Assembly (NCBI GenBank): GCA_021014325.1
Contig: CM037472.1
Span: 22,987,063 to 23,051,062 of the forward strand
DNA length: 64,000 nt
Direction: 5' to 3'
From: Plazaster borealis
Taxonomy: Eukaryota; Echinodermata; Asteroidea; Forcipulatida; Labidiasteridae
A program made the position numbers and the translations under genes. The notes under the pieces are model-generated. The model was given only the letters and a program-made list of their open reading frames with translations. It was not told the DNA's origin and ran no database searches. Shown here one piece after another: positions 10,200-22,000 of this stretch (its first letter is position 1; each line of letters begins with the position of its first letter).

Positions 10200-11963
10200 G
10201 TTTCATCAATCATCTCTTGAAGAGGAAACTAATTTCCTGATAAACAATGTGGACCATCAGATCAACATCTGAGTACAGGTGGTTGCAAGATTATTTAAAA
10301 GGGATAGTAGAAAATGTGTTTGAAAGAAGTATCAAGTAAGTGTAACTGTTGAAACTGGCTTGTAAAAAGTTCTTGGAATAGATGCTAGTTTTTTTGAGAA
10401 ACAGCACACAGGTACAAATGTAGACTGCTATTTGTATAATTAGATGTAAAAGTTATAACATGTCTTAATGGTAACACTATTCCAAGCAGTAAGTCTATCA
10501 GATTGTGTGTAGATGTATCTACTAGTCACCCAAACTGTTCCACGTTTTTGACCTTGTCCACGTCAAATCCTCCACAATCCACAATATACATGTAGTTTTA
10601 CATAAATTTGATGGAAAGCAAATTGGTGCTTGTTACCATACAGTGAAGTATATATTTTTTATAATTTTTTGACGAAGAGGATGACTGAAAAGAGAGTAAA
10701 AGCTGCAGGAATTTATTATAGGAAGTATGCTCCAGTTGGTGCATCAGAGGTTTACAAATTACATGTACCTCCGTTAGCCAATTACAGAGTTCTGAAGAAA
10801 AACAAAATATCTTAATAAATAATGAAGGTGCAATACTGATGTAGGTGACAACAAGCTGGCAAAGTGAAGGAAGAGTTGAGAATTGTGTACATGTTTGTCA
10901 AAACAAAATACATGTACATGTATGTAGGTGCTAAAATGTTGGTCTGAGCAATCACATAGGATGTGTGCTTTACTCTGAGTAGACTGTAATGTATCTTAAT
11001 ATTTTGGGGGAAAAGAGTTCATTTTGAATTGTATTTTGAAAAAAAATAAAAAATTGAAAACTAAACTTAAAACCAGTAAGAAGAAAACATTCTGTGAATG
11101 TTTGGTTTTTTATATTATTTTTTGTTTGCAATGAATTATTCTGTTCGATATTTTGACAGTATGGGAGATGTGTATGTAAAAAAATATACACATGAATATA
11201 AAAAATGATTTGGGAAAATCAGTGCTTAGAAACACATAAATTGTTCTATAATAATATCTATTGATATTTTGATTTCAGATTTATACTTATCTTTACCCAG
11301 AATTGTTCTTAGCAGTCTCTGAAATTTGAGACTTCTCTAAGATTTCTTTTGTTTTTCTGTGATTGTGTGAATTTCACTAACCTTTATTTTGATAAACTAT
11401 AACAAGTGTGATTGTCCCTGTAGGCGTTAATGAGTGTTTGTATGTAAAGGCTATCTTAAGCAATGTATAAGGAGATATTTCTGTGTGTTTTTTTGGTTAT
11501 TGTGTGTGGCCTTGTTTGTCAGTGATTAAGAAACTAAAAAGTTAACTAAAGGCTAAAATTGAATGTTGTGAATACATGTACAGCAAAATCTTGCTCATAA
11601 TTTCTTGTTTGTGAGAAATGTGTATACTTGTAATGGCTAGCAAAAGATATTGTTAAACACTCAAGAATCATTCAGTTTTATCTCCATAAGTGATAAATAA
11701 TGTAATAAATACAGTGAATTGGTAATGAATTCAAGATCATTTTGGGTTTAACAAAGACAAAATGACTAGAGGGGGACTTGAACCGGCAGCAGAGGGATCA
11801 CCTTAAGGGGTTGGGAATTTATACTTAAAATATCAAGTAATACACCACTAGGGAAACTGACTGGGTAATCCCTCAGCTGGCTACATGGCAGTTACAGGCT
11901 GAATGGCTTCTGACTGCCACCCCTAAACAAAGTCATTGACAAAATAGTGAGACCGCCAACATT
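10200..11963 (+). other. Probable 3' UTR and downstream flank of the ARHGAP11A-like gene
   Basis: AT-rich sequence with no conserved reading frame. Canonical AATAAA polyadenylation hexamers occur at 10814-10819 and 11704-11709, so the transcript could end about 0.6 or 1.5 kb after the stop codon. Reverse-oriented fragments of the SINE family that follows lie at about 11735-11870. Confidence 0.5.
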
Positions 11964-12112
11964 GGGGCTAGATAGCTCAGTTGGAAGAGTGCCGGCACGT
12001 TAATCCGGGGGTCGCAGGTTCGAGTCCCGCTATATTCAATTTTTTTTTTTTTAAACCCAAACTTATTTAAACTTTACCCAATCAGTTTCGCTTGTGGTTT
12101 ATTTCTTGAATT
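11964..12112 (+). mobile_element. tRNA-derived SINE, family A (copy 1)
   Basis: The head 11964-12037 looks like a tRNA: box A TAGCTCAGTTGG, box B GGTTCGAGTCC and an anticodon-like loop with GTT. The acceptor ends do not pair, so it is not a functional tRNA gene. A T-rich linker and a body ending near CTTGTGGTTTATTTCTTG follow. The same head plus body occurs inverted at 22064-22217. Confidence 0.8.
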
Positions 12113-12847
12113 CAAAATAATTAGTATTTGTTGAATCAGTGGTTTACACAATGTACGTGTACAAGTATCTTCAATATACATGTACATGGCTCTGTAAAAG
12201 TCAAACCATTTTCTGCTTTTTGAAATGCATATTGTGGTTATGATAAATTGGATTACGTTAAAATATTTTTTTTAAATGCATGATGTAGGACTTTGTTTAA
12301 TGCATCACATCAATCGCAGTGGTACTCTGTAGAGAAATAATAGTATAACATAAATATTCATAATTGTAACACCAGAATTGGAAATCCACCATCTACATGT
12401 ATTGAAATAATTTATATTCCAACCTCTTATTCAAGGTTTGGGTGGTTTTTTTCTCTTTTCTTGTGACACAAACAAATTGAAATCACCTGCATCTATAGGT
12501 ACACAGTTACGTTACTTTATTTCCATTTCATCACATTACTGAAACCTTAAGGAGTACACAATCCCTTTACATGATTCTTGGGTGGTCAACAAAATGTTGC
12601 CACTGAATTAAAATTGAACATAAATTAGACATTTTGTGTATGGCATTTATACATGTAGTTACGGGAAAGACCAGCATTGGAAATGGTTGGATTAAACTGT
12701 TATATTGAAAGCCCACTCTGTGAAGTTTACTGATTAGTCAACACGAATTTCTGAAATCAGTTCATTGAAATTGGAATTGATTTGTAAAGAGAAGAAGTTA
12801 CAAACAAGTTTTAAAAAACGCACGTATGTTAATTTTGTTGGGCAACA

Positions 12848-12978
12848 GGGCCCAATTTCATGGCTCTGCTTACCGCGGAATTCTGCGCTTACGCCCAGCT
12901 GCGTCCCATAGAAATACACATGTTACAATGCGCGTAAGCGCAGAATTATTTGGTAAGCAGTGCCATGAAATTGGGCCC
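12848..12978. mobile_element. Family A foldback MITE, most palindromic copy
   Basis: 131 bp with arms of about 50 bp that pair almost completely. The ends are GGGCCCAATTTCATGGC and its reverse complement, followed by the CTGCTTACC / GGTAAGCAG and GCGCTTACGC / GCGTAAGCGC pairs. It is non-coding. Confidence 0.85.
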
Positions 12979-13028
12979 AGATCACAACATGATTGGAATG
13001 ATTGAACCATGTGTGTATCTGAACACCT

Positions 13029-13206
13029 GGGCCAATTTCCAAAGAGCTGCTTAAGCACAAAAAGTAGCTTAAAACATAACTAGATTATGGTTACCAGATT
13101 ATGGTTACCAGCCATGTCACATGTACAGTCTGTGACTGGTATCCTGCTCATTTTTCATAAGGAGAAAATTGTTAAACAATATAGCAGCACTTGTGAAATT
13201 TGGCCC
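13029..13206. mobile_element. Family A foldback MITE
   Basis: Begins GGGCCAATTTCCAAAGAGCTG and ends with the inverse, AAATTTGGCCC. The interior carries the family's GGTTACCAGCCATGTCACATG and CTGTGACTGGTATCCTGCT segments. A 16-bp internal piece around AGATTATGGTTACC is duplicated in tandem. Confidence 0.75.
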
Positions 13207-14469
13207 AGTATTGTAACTCTCTAGAGGACTCAATGGCCCTATTCAAAACCACAGCTTGACTTTTGCTTGGGTTTCTTCAAGTAGTAAGAAAACAGGCGGA
13301 CAGAGGCGGAGCTGGAGCCAAGTCCCAGTTTCAAAAAGGATCGATCATACATTACTTGATAAGTGGCAAGGTTAATAGCACACCACATACAGCCATTGCT
13401 GATGTTGTCTCAGAACCTTCATTATGGAGGTACTGATCCAAAACTACACATCAGAGTAGACAAACAAAGAACCAGCAAATGACTGACAAATAACATTTAC
13501 ACATGGAACCATAATTTAATCATTACAATTTGGTCACATTGTCAATGAATGGTATAGTTTTAACCACTTGGTTGTGTTGTAAATTATTATAAGTAAATAT
13601 CGAACCTAAACAGGAATCTTTTGATGTCCCAATACAAAACTTTCATCTAGAATACTGAGGACACAAGAACAGAATTTCATGCGTGAAAATAAAACAAATT
13701 CACTATTACTGTATCAAATGAAATATTTCTTTACTATTTTTACATGTAATTAACATGCAAGGTAAAAATGATCCATCATTTTATTGAACTGTTATCAATT
13801 AAACTAGCAATTATGTGTTTGTCTTTGCTATAATACACACTACACTTCCTAGATAAGATTATGAACTTTAGGTCTTACAATATAGAGTTATACATATTTA
13901 CACTGGGTTTAACAAAGTACTAATGGCAGAAATACAATCATGGCGTCAATCCAATACTAAATAACAGCATTCTAATCTTGTCTTTGTTTTATTTTTGGTC
14001 TGAATTACTGACTTTTACACTGTTGTATTTTGCAACATGGAGGTTTTTTTTTTTAACCTTGCTAATCAGACGTGAGTTATATCAACTGAAGAGCTACCAT
14101 TCAGCCCTTGGAAGACTAAAGCTTCTTAACCCTAACCACCCCAACCCATCAAAATCCAACAGCATGTTTTGTTTAATTCTGATGGACTTTGCTAGTAAAC
14201 TGATTATGCTTTACATGGACTCGGGCATACCACCATAATTGGGAGTCCAACAGTTTGGGTGTTGAGTTACCATAATGGTGTTGGATTTTGTTAGAGTGAG
14301 GAAGGATCCTTGTAAGCTCAAGTCAAGTGAATTAGGAGTAATGCATGAGGGTCACAACTAAGAAACCAACACAATCCATGTGTAGCTATAAATCAAACTG
14401 AAGTCATGGTTCAAGTGGACTTCCCAAATCAAGCTTAAGTTGTGAATGAGTTTAATTGCTTACAAGCAT

Positions 14470-14680
14470 TCTCCCTCAACAGTGGTCCGCTGGCCAAATG
14501 CAAGTTAAAACGCCCGAGAACCAGCCAGAATTCCCTCCAAGTGGTCTCATCTAATCAGTTCAGTGTTGAAAAGCATTCCTATTTTATATGAAGTATGGAC
14601 GAGTGAAAAAGCTGACCGACTAGTGAAATGACAAGCTAACTGGTCCGGCTGGCCAGTCACTGAAAATTTTAAGGGCACAC
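14470..14680 (+). repeat. Dispersed repeat family F (copy 1)
   Basis: Shares extended similarity with 58745-58975: both start near ACAGTGGTCCGCTGGCCAAA and include TTCAGTGTTGAAAAGCAT and GCTGGCCAGTCACTGAAAA. No coding capacity is seen; the class is unknown. Confidence 0.7.
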
Positions 14681-15791
14681 TCTGCTAAACCATAGCTGGA
14701 ATGCAGCCCAGCCTAGTTCAGTCATTGACAGTTAGTTGGGTGGAGTTGGTTAACTAGAGCCCAAGTGGGTCATTGTCTAACCCCAAAGTATGTAATCAGA
14801 AGCCAGTTTTTTTGACTAAAGTCATTTGGACGAACTAACAATAATAGATATAATAAATTTGGGTGCCAGCGTAACGGCACAATGGCATCCCCACCTCAAT
14901 TGTCAACTATTGCAGTGGCTCACAGAGAACAAATCTATCAATGTCGAACGGTAGGAGATGTGTTTGATGATGATTTTTATCGTTCTGAAGGAATTCTAAC
15001 AAAAGTGTAATGTACAAGGTTGATCACTAAACTTTAAACCGACGTCAGATACAAAGTTCTTAAAAAAACACTACAGCATTACATGGGTAGCTGTAATTGA
15101 AACTAGTCAAATGAACATGGGTTAGGTAAACTTCTTTATTACTTATAATTTAATTAATAAATTTAGACATTGCCCATGTAAAGAAAACAATAAAAAGTAA
15201 AAACAAAAACATGATTATGGTAGACAGCTCTCTTTTAATGTTAAGAAATTAAAGTGTAGCTACAAACTTATTGATTATTCTGGTTAGAAATACATGTAAT
15301 GTTCTTGATGGTATCATTTAGAATGTTCCATATAAAATATAGAGTTCTCTGGATTTGTATAACTTGGTGACCAGGCTTTAAAATTCCAGAGTATAATAAC
15401 GTTGGTTTTTGGGTAGCTTTGCATTTATTTTGCTTAACAAAATTCATTACAGACTCGTTTTGCAAAAAAATATTTGGAAACCGCAACTAAAGTTTCGAGA
15501 CAAGCTTACACAACAGCCCAAGACAGATTGTGAACAGTCTTTGAAGGTAAAAATAACAACAAAGACAAATTTAAGTTGTATTTTATGAGAATATTTTTGA
15601 GATTTACAGAAATCCTTCGTCTTATTATTTGGTGTGTGGTTATCAGTCAACTGCTTTCCTTTAACGAAAAGAGAGCACTTAAGAAAGTAAACTTCTCTTT
15701 TTAGAATTTCGCGGAAAGAGCAAACAGAACCTACTACTTTATAACTACTCATATTTACTCCGATTATACCTTATTACCCCCTTCCCTCCCT

Positions 15792-18718
15792 TCAGTCTAG
15801 TTGTGACAGATTTGTTAATTGTTTCAGGACCTTTGTTTGACTCGTCTCTCGGATCTCACCAGCCAGAAACATTTCATCCACCACTGAGTACACCTTGTAG
15901 AAGTTGAAGACCAAGTCCAGTTCGCAAACATTGTGGAAATATTCATTAAGTACCTGGTGGATGATAAACACAGGGGAAATAAAGAATCTTAGGTCGTGGC
16001 TGAATTGGTGGCTGCGGCTACGGCTGTTGCTGAGGCTGTTTCTATGGGCTTCCAATGCTTCAACACTTGTACATGTGACGATCAAGCTGAAGCCACTAAT
16101 TTGGACGCGGCCTCATCAATGATTACTGATGATCTGTTTACAATACTCCAAGAAAATATTTCCAAGTCCATTCACAAGGACACATTTCATAAAAATTGCT
16201 TTTGCATACTTTGGAGCCTCGGGTAAATGGTGTTTACTGTTAAATAGTGGTCTCCAAAGTTATTGTTAGGCAAAAAGAAACATTCATTTCCAAAGAAAAA
16301 TATCTATTTTTTGTGGATTTTGATTAATTTTTTCAAATTGATGCGCATTTTTCATTAAACGCCCTTTTAAAAAATATCTATTTTTGTGGATTTTGATTAA
16401 TTTTTTCAAATTGATGCGCATTTTTCATTTACGCCCTTTTGATCATTATGGATATGAAATTGGATATGAAATTGTAATCGAGGACCTTAACGCACTGAGC
16501 CGATGATTTATAAAAGGCTGTATAGACTTTTTCCATTAATAATAAGAAATAAGATTAAAATAGGAAGAATGTCATGAATGATTGGTAATAAAAAATCAAC
16601 AATTAATGTTCCCTCTTGTCTGAACTGCAGGAAAGTCTTCCCACCAACAAGAAAGTCCAACACTAGAACACTTTAAAACTCAGCTAAAAAACCCTAAAAA
16701 AACCACATTCACCTCAAGAATATAAAAGTGCATTGAGATTTCTGCTGTACAACCCCTGTTTAGTATTATCACTGTACTTGACTCACCTCTACAAAGTTGT
16801 GTATTGCTTCTAGATATGATAAATTGTTGTCACCAACATCGACGCATATGCAGAAGTAGAGACCTGCATACCTTCTGTAAACTATCTTAAAATTACGAAA
16901 CTGAAAGAAAGCAAAAAACAAAGCAATTGTGTATAATAATAAATAACTGACATAATGCATTTATCTCTCACTGCACCCACCCAAAATCCACCAAACCCAC
17001 CAAACCCAGTCCATAAAATTACAACCAGAGGGGTTATTCCATGTCAAATCAACAAAGAATTTCCCTTGACCTCTCAGATTTGTTTCAAATTTTAGGGATC
17101 GATTTGCACCCATGAGAAAGAAAAATCGGCTTTAGTCCTCTTAAGTAGTGAGATACACACTAACAAACTTTTAGCTAATTAGCGATACTTCGCGAATTAA
17201 AACACCCATATCTCAAGAAGTATAGCACCTACAGAGCTGATTTTGTGCCATTTTGAAGCTTAATACATGCCCTATAAGTTTGTATAAAAACCTGTCTAGC
17301 AAAGCCACCACTATTACGTACTGTGAAAGGCATGCACTTAACAAAAAATAACTTTGTGTGTCATGTAACAATTTATTATACACCAAGGCCAAGAGCCAAC
17401 AAAAATGATGATTATGTTTTTCCAGCAGATGCTATTAAAAACTGCCTCATCAATCAGGGCATGAAAACCTTACTTCTACAAAATTGGTATGTTTGGCATC
17501 TCTGACTGTGACCAGGGCATGAACTTCCTCAATTAACTTCTGCTTCTCATCGTCGTCAAACGACATATACCACTTGGCAAGCCGCGTCTTGCCGGCACGA
17601 TTCTGGATCAGGATGAATCGAATCTGAAAGAAAAATGAAATGTACCAATAATATAATTATTATAATATTTCTGGTAATGAAACCAAGGATGCCTCATAAG
17701 TGAACTTAATCACTTTAGCTCGCAAGCCTGCCAAAAACCTGTAAACAACGCACTGCTTGCTATGTGAATTAGAAACACTGTGGTTAAACCCTACCTCTTC
17801 CACGGTAAGTGTTCTGGGTTCTTTTACATGCACTACCAATCCTGTAAAACACAGAACCTATGGCTTAATGTCCCATCTGAAGGGGGGGGAAATCTCCTAC
17901 TTCTACTTTGTTACTCGGTAGGATCAATAAGTCAGGATATAAACGCCAAGGAGCAACTATTAGTTAAGTGTCTTGATCAAGGACACAAGTGCTGGAACCG
18001 AGATTCGAACCCACATTGTGATGACTCAGCCACCACAACTTGAATTCGGTGCGCTAGACCGCTCGGCCACTACAGGCTACCCCACCAGCAGCAGAGCAGG
18101 CTCATTTCATTCATGTCATTATTATGGATTTATCTAGACCCAGTAAAACTGGGGCGCTGTACTCCTCTATTAACAATTTTGGCATCTTCGGTTGTACTAG
18201 CACGACCGAAGATGCCAAAATTGTTAAAAAGGAGTACAGCGCCCCAGTTACTGAATACTGGGTCTACTCTAGGATTTATCAATTTATTATGACCGGAATC
18301 TCATTCATTCCATTAATATATATATTTGCTTATGTATCACAGGTTCAGGCATTCAAATCTTATCTAAGTCCAAACAACTTGGTGTGGAGTGACATAGGAG
18401 AAGATGAAATGGAAGGATTTGGGCCTCACTCTAGTCTAGCCAAACTGCCCAGCCTAGTCTGTCATTGGAACATTGCACCGCAACCTTTTTCAAGCAAACA
18501 CACCCATTCATAACGTTAGTTAATCACAGACTCGAATCGAATCGAAGAGTCGAAGTCGCATCGCCTTCAAAATTGTATTATACCGTTTTACCTCGTAAAA
18601 AACAACCAAACAATCATAAATCACAACACTAAAAACTTAATTAAATGGTATACCATTATCACAATTTATTTTAACAATAATATGGAGTAAAAGTGAAATT
18701 AAAAGGTTATTTTACCAT
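15792..18718 (-). CDS. AP2S1: AP-2 complex subunit sigma (AP2S1), complete
   Basis: Four minus-strand coding exons: 18716-18718 (only the ATG), 17474-17623, 16787-16900 and 15792-15953. All are phase 0, giving 142 residues, the same length as human AP2S1. The protein reads [19 protein letters not shown] at the N-terminus, with [15 protein letters not shown] in the middle and [20 protein letters not shown] near the end. It is nearly identical to vertebrates except at the last ten residues. It is the small longin-fold subunit of the AP-2 clathrin adaptor at the plasma membrane; sigma helps bind acidic dileucine cargo signals. Arg15, mutated in human FHH3, is conserved. The ATG-only first exon is the least certain part, chosen because ATG is followed directly by a GT donor and human AP2S1 is, as I recall, built the same way. 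Confidence 0.95.
15990..16120. mobile_element. Family H inverted-repeat element fragment
   Basis: Contains GGTGGCTGCGGCTACGGCTG and an inverted GAAGCCACTAATTTGGACGCG end. Related arms occur at 32390-32515, 36941-37460 and 37980-38330. The terminal theme is an arm like (TCCGAATTA)GG.GCTGTGGCT. Confidence 0.45.
16190..16510 (+). repeat. Dispersed repeat with internal 74-bp tandem duplication
   Basis: Matches 38660-38860 (shared landmarks: TTTCATAAA.ATTGCTTTTGC, GTGG.GATTTTGAT, CGCACTGAGCC). In this copy the AAATATCTATTTTT...CGCCCTTTT part is repeated back to back (about 16299-16372 and 16373-16445). It lies in the last AP2S1 intron. Confidence 0.65.
17786..18080 (-). mobile_element. tRNA-Leu-like SINE, family B (copy 1)
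   Basis: On the minus strand the head has TGGCCGAGCGGTCTAGCGC (box A) and GGTTCGAATCT (box B), like a class II tRNA such as leucine. A body with TTGCTCCTTGGCGTT.ATATCC and then CAGATGGGACATTAAG follows. Related copies are at 22534-22690, 28630-29095 and 54340-54440. Located in AP2S1 intron 1. Confidence 0.75.
18131..18272. repeat. Near-perfect long hairpin in AP2S1 intron 1
   Basis: The two arms are reverse complements over about 65 bp with small mismatches: CTGGGGCGCTGTACTCCT and TAACAATTTTGGCATCTTC on the left, their inverses on the right, with a loop of about 12 bases around 18197. It is probably a short foldback transposon. If the intron is transcribed it would form a stable double-stranded RNA. 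Confidence 0.85.
18340..18475 (+). repeat. Dispersed repeat shared with 21545-21660
   Basis: Both segments contain ATCTTATCTAA.TCCAAACAA followed by TTGGTGTGGAGTGACATAGG and a related AACTGCC end. Non-coding; class unknown. Confidence 0.65.
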
Positions 18719-19060
18719 CGTAAATTGTCAGATTCTCGCCGCTGTACGCAAAGGCAATAGTCACCTTAGGTCTTTCCGCCCTCTATATAGGTAGTCTACA
18801 TTATTATTAAAGGGGATAATTTTCTGAACTTGTTGTTATTTAGGTACAAATATACTGTTATATTAGATATTTATAAATACTAGTTGTAATTAAAAATGCA
18901 TAATTTTAATTTTTGTCGAATCTTGTTTATTTTTGTGTATTTGATAAACAAAACAAAACAGAACCCTATAATAGAATCCCCCTAAGTATTTTGGAACCTT
19001 CTAACTTTAACCTTTTGTCTGTTGTGAATAGTTACTCCAATAAGTTAAATCTAAATTAAG
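18719..19060. promoter_or_regulatory. Putative bidirectional promoter of AP2S1 and POLR1C
   Basis: The 342 bp between the AP2S1 start codon (minus, 18718) and the POLR1C start codon (plus, 19061) must hold both 5' UTRs and the core promoters. A TATA-like CTATATAGG is at about 18783. I cannot place the transcription starts. Both are housekeeping genes, which often share divergent promoters. Confidence 0.55.
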
Positions 19061-22000
19061 ATGGCAGCCCTGAACGAAGCTCGCACACGTGTGCGGTTGC
19101 GAGAACATGAAATAGAAAACGTGGGTATTACTTTAGTTTTCAGGGCAGTGGTTCAATAAAAGTCTTGACTGATTGTTTCTCGAGAGATTAACGTTAATGA
19201 TATATTTCAATTTAAACTTGTGTAGGAAAGGGTTGTAAGAAAACTGTTGCATTTGTTACATCGATGATGATTCTGTTTTGTTTTGACTGGGCTGGGTCAA
19301 GTTGGGAATGTTTTTTTTTTTGCAGACGACAAGGGGAAAAAGAAAGTAAGACAAAAGTGACAGAAAGGGGGGTCGTCTCATGCTCCCTGCCTGGTTGTAG
19401 ATGATGTACACAAAATATTTGGCTAAAATTCGGAGTAACTAAAGATTACAGCCATCAAATATTCAAAACATTTCACAGTTTAGACATGTCAGAGTTAGGC
19501 CTACTTTGAACCTGAAGACTGAAGTTGTAGTTGTACTTCTTACAAAACAAATAAAATACAATAAAATACAAGTTTACATGGCCATGATGGCCACTTTTTA
19601 CTTTAGTTTGTGGACTAAGAAGTTATATAGTTCTCTTTTGTAATATTAAAGGTATCGTACACAATTGGTAATGACTCGAAACAAATATTAATTAGCATAA
19701 AAACTTACTAACTTGGTAACAAGCAACGGAGAGTTGTTAAAAATAGATAGTATAAAACATTGTAGGAAACGACTCCCTCTGAAGTAACACAGTTTTTGAG
19801 AAAGAGGTAATTTCTCACTAAAATAATAAAAACTTCATGCAAGAAGTTTTTATTCCTATCTGAAAGCACACAAATTTGTACAACAAGGGTGTTTTTTCTT
19901 TCATAATTTTCTTGCAACTTCGATAACCAATTGAGCCCAAATTTTCACAGGCTTGTTATTTTATGCATATGGGATACACCAAGTGAGAAAACTGGTCTTT
20001 GACAATTACCAAACGTGTTCAGTGCCTTTAAACAAGCCTCCTTCTGATTTGAAGTGGCCCTGCATACTTGCTGTACCTAAAATTCCCTTCAAGTTAAAAA
20101 GTCTTAAATTCTGAATAAAAATGTTTAGCTAAAATTTGGAGCAACTAACAAAGTTACAACTTATTACAATTAATTAACACTGACTAATGTTTCGTCTTCG
20201 GTTTATAAAACTAGACTTCATAGTCAATACATGGCCATGGCGTGTTGGACATTTACAACTACAACTGAGTACAAGTATTGCTTTTTGTACTGAGTGATGG
20301 CACTTTTGGTGCTAAACGGAAGTTAACAAGAAACTGTTTTAGTTGCCTAAAATCAATGACAATGTATTGTATGATGAATTCCTGTGCATGATATTCACTT
20401 TGATACTGTTTCTATTTTTAGCCCAACAGCTCAGATTTTCCTGGTAACTACGTTGGCTATGATGACAGTTGGAACTATGAAAAGTTTGTGGAGGTATTAA
20501 ATTTATCACTACGACTGTAGCTGTGATAATCTAGGACTGTCGGGAGGATCGAGGGTTACGACTATCGCAACTATCACTATTTCATTTAAAACTTGCCAGT
20601 TCTGGTCCAAGTAAACTAGCACCGTAACATCACATTTTGACATTTGTTATCATTTGGCGAATGCGGGGGCCAAGGGATTGGGGATGTTAGGACAAAAGTT
20701 TAAAAGACTAATAAAGAGAAGTAACAGAAAACCATGCCAACTTTCAAGAAAAATACTTGAAAGTAACCAGAAGTATACAGGAGATGTTGCTGGTGAAGAG
20801 GGTGGTACGATGTTTCTTAAGTTTTGAAAACGGAGTAAGTTTTACTTTCGTTCTGCATTGCTCTTCAAAGACTTGCCAGACGTGACTGTTTAAGGCCGCT
20901 ATTGTGTAACCTCAGTCCCATGGGCTGTATCGTTGTATCGTTCTCTCTTAAAATTAATTGTGATCGTACACTAACAGAAATGAGGTTGCACCAAAGAGTT
21001 TTCAGGTAGAACTGCAGTCCAAGGAACGATAAAGTGATAAGTACTTTCTTTTTAAATAACATTGCTAGATTATTTTTATTATTTTTTGTACTACAGTTTT
21101 CAGAGAAAATATTGGTGAAGTTGACTTTTGTCCTTTTTGTTTCTGATCAGAATTTCCACATTGACATTGTGAGACTGACAGAGACTGAGATTGAATTTGA
21201 CATGGTGGGCATCGATGCTGCTTTGGCTAATGCATTCAGGAGAATACTTCTGGCAGAGGTAAATCAAGGTGTGATAATTTGAGGGTACAATTTAGTTTGT
21301 ATTCAGGCCTGATGCTTCACAGGGACAACAGAGGAGAGGCACTTGCCTCCACGCCCCTTGGTGCCCCTTGAAATGTCCCAGTAGAAAGTTACAATTTTCC
21401 CATAGAGATGTCCTGCCTTGCCCTTACAAGATTTATGGGGCCTGCGAATTAACCCTTACAGTCCCAAATCCTTCTTTATCCAATTGCCAAAATGAAAGAT
21501 TCAGAAGGACTGGGGCCGGTAGGCCCAAACAACAAGTACTTGTCACAGGGTCAAGCATATGGATCTTATCTAAATCCAAACAATTTGGTGTGGAGTGACA
21601 TAGGAAAGGAGGATGATGCCTGAATTAGGCCACACGCTAACCAAACTGCCTTGTCTGTAATGTAATTATATCCAACACTTGTGGATTCAAACACTCAAAT
21701 ATGTCTGAGTCAAACAATCCAATGATATGGTTTTCGTCAACTTTGTTTTTCTTTCCTTATTTATTTTTGGTGGGTGGGGGTTGGGGTTGGAGCTGAACCT
21801 TTGCAACTTTACTCTAATTCTGTGGCAACAGATCATACAAATCAAGTCCCTGAAGTGATGTATAAACTCCTTCTCTTATCTAAACACAGGTACCCTCCAT
21901 GGCTATAGAGAAAGTGTTCATCTATAACAACACGTCCATAATCCAAGATGAAATCTTGGCTCATAGGCTGGGCTTGATCCCAATCAAAGCAGACCCACGG

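Larger units (their letters stand above)
12113..15791. other. Intergenic/3' flank between ARHGAP11A-like and AP2S1
   Basis: No coding exon is seen. Two foldback MITEs of family A lie at 12848-12978 and 13029-13206, and a dispersed repeat at 14470-14680 is shared with 58745-58975. The part nearest 15791 is probably the AP2S1 3' UTR; a minus-strand AATAAA sits near 15133, about 650 bp past the stop codon. Confidence 0.45.

Noticed and set aside
11964..12037. Functional tRNA-Asn gene
   Set aside because: Boxes A and B are good but the acceptor ends do not pair and the same body follows at another copy; it is a SINE head.
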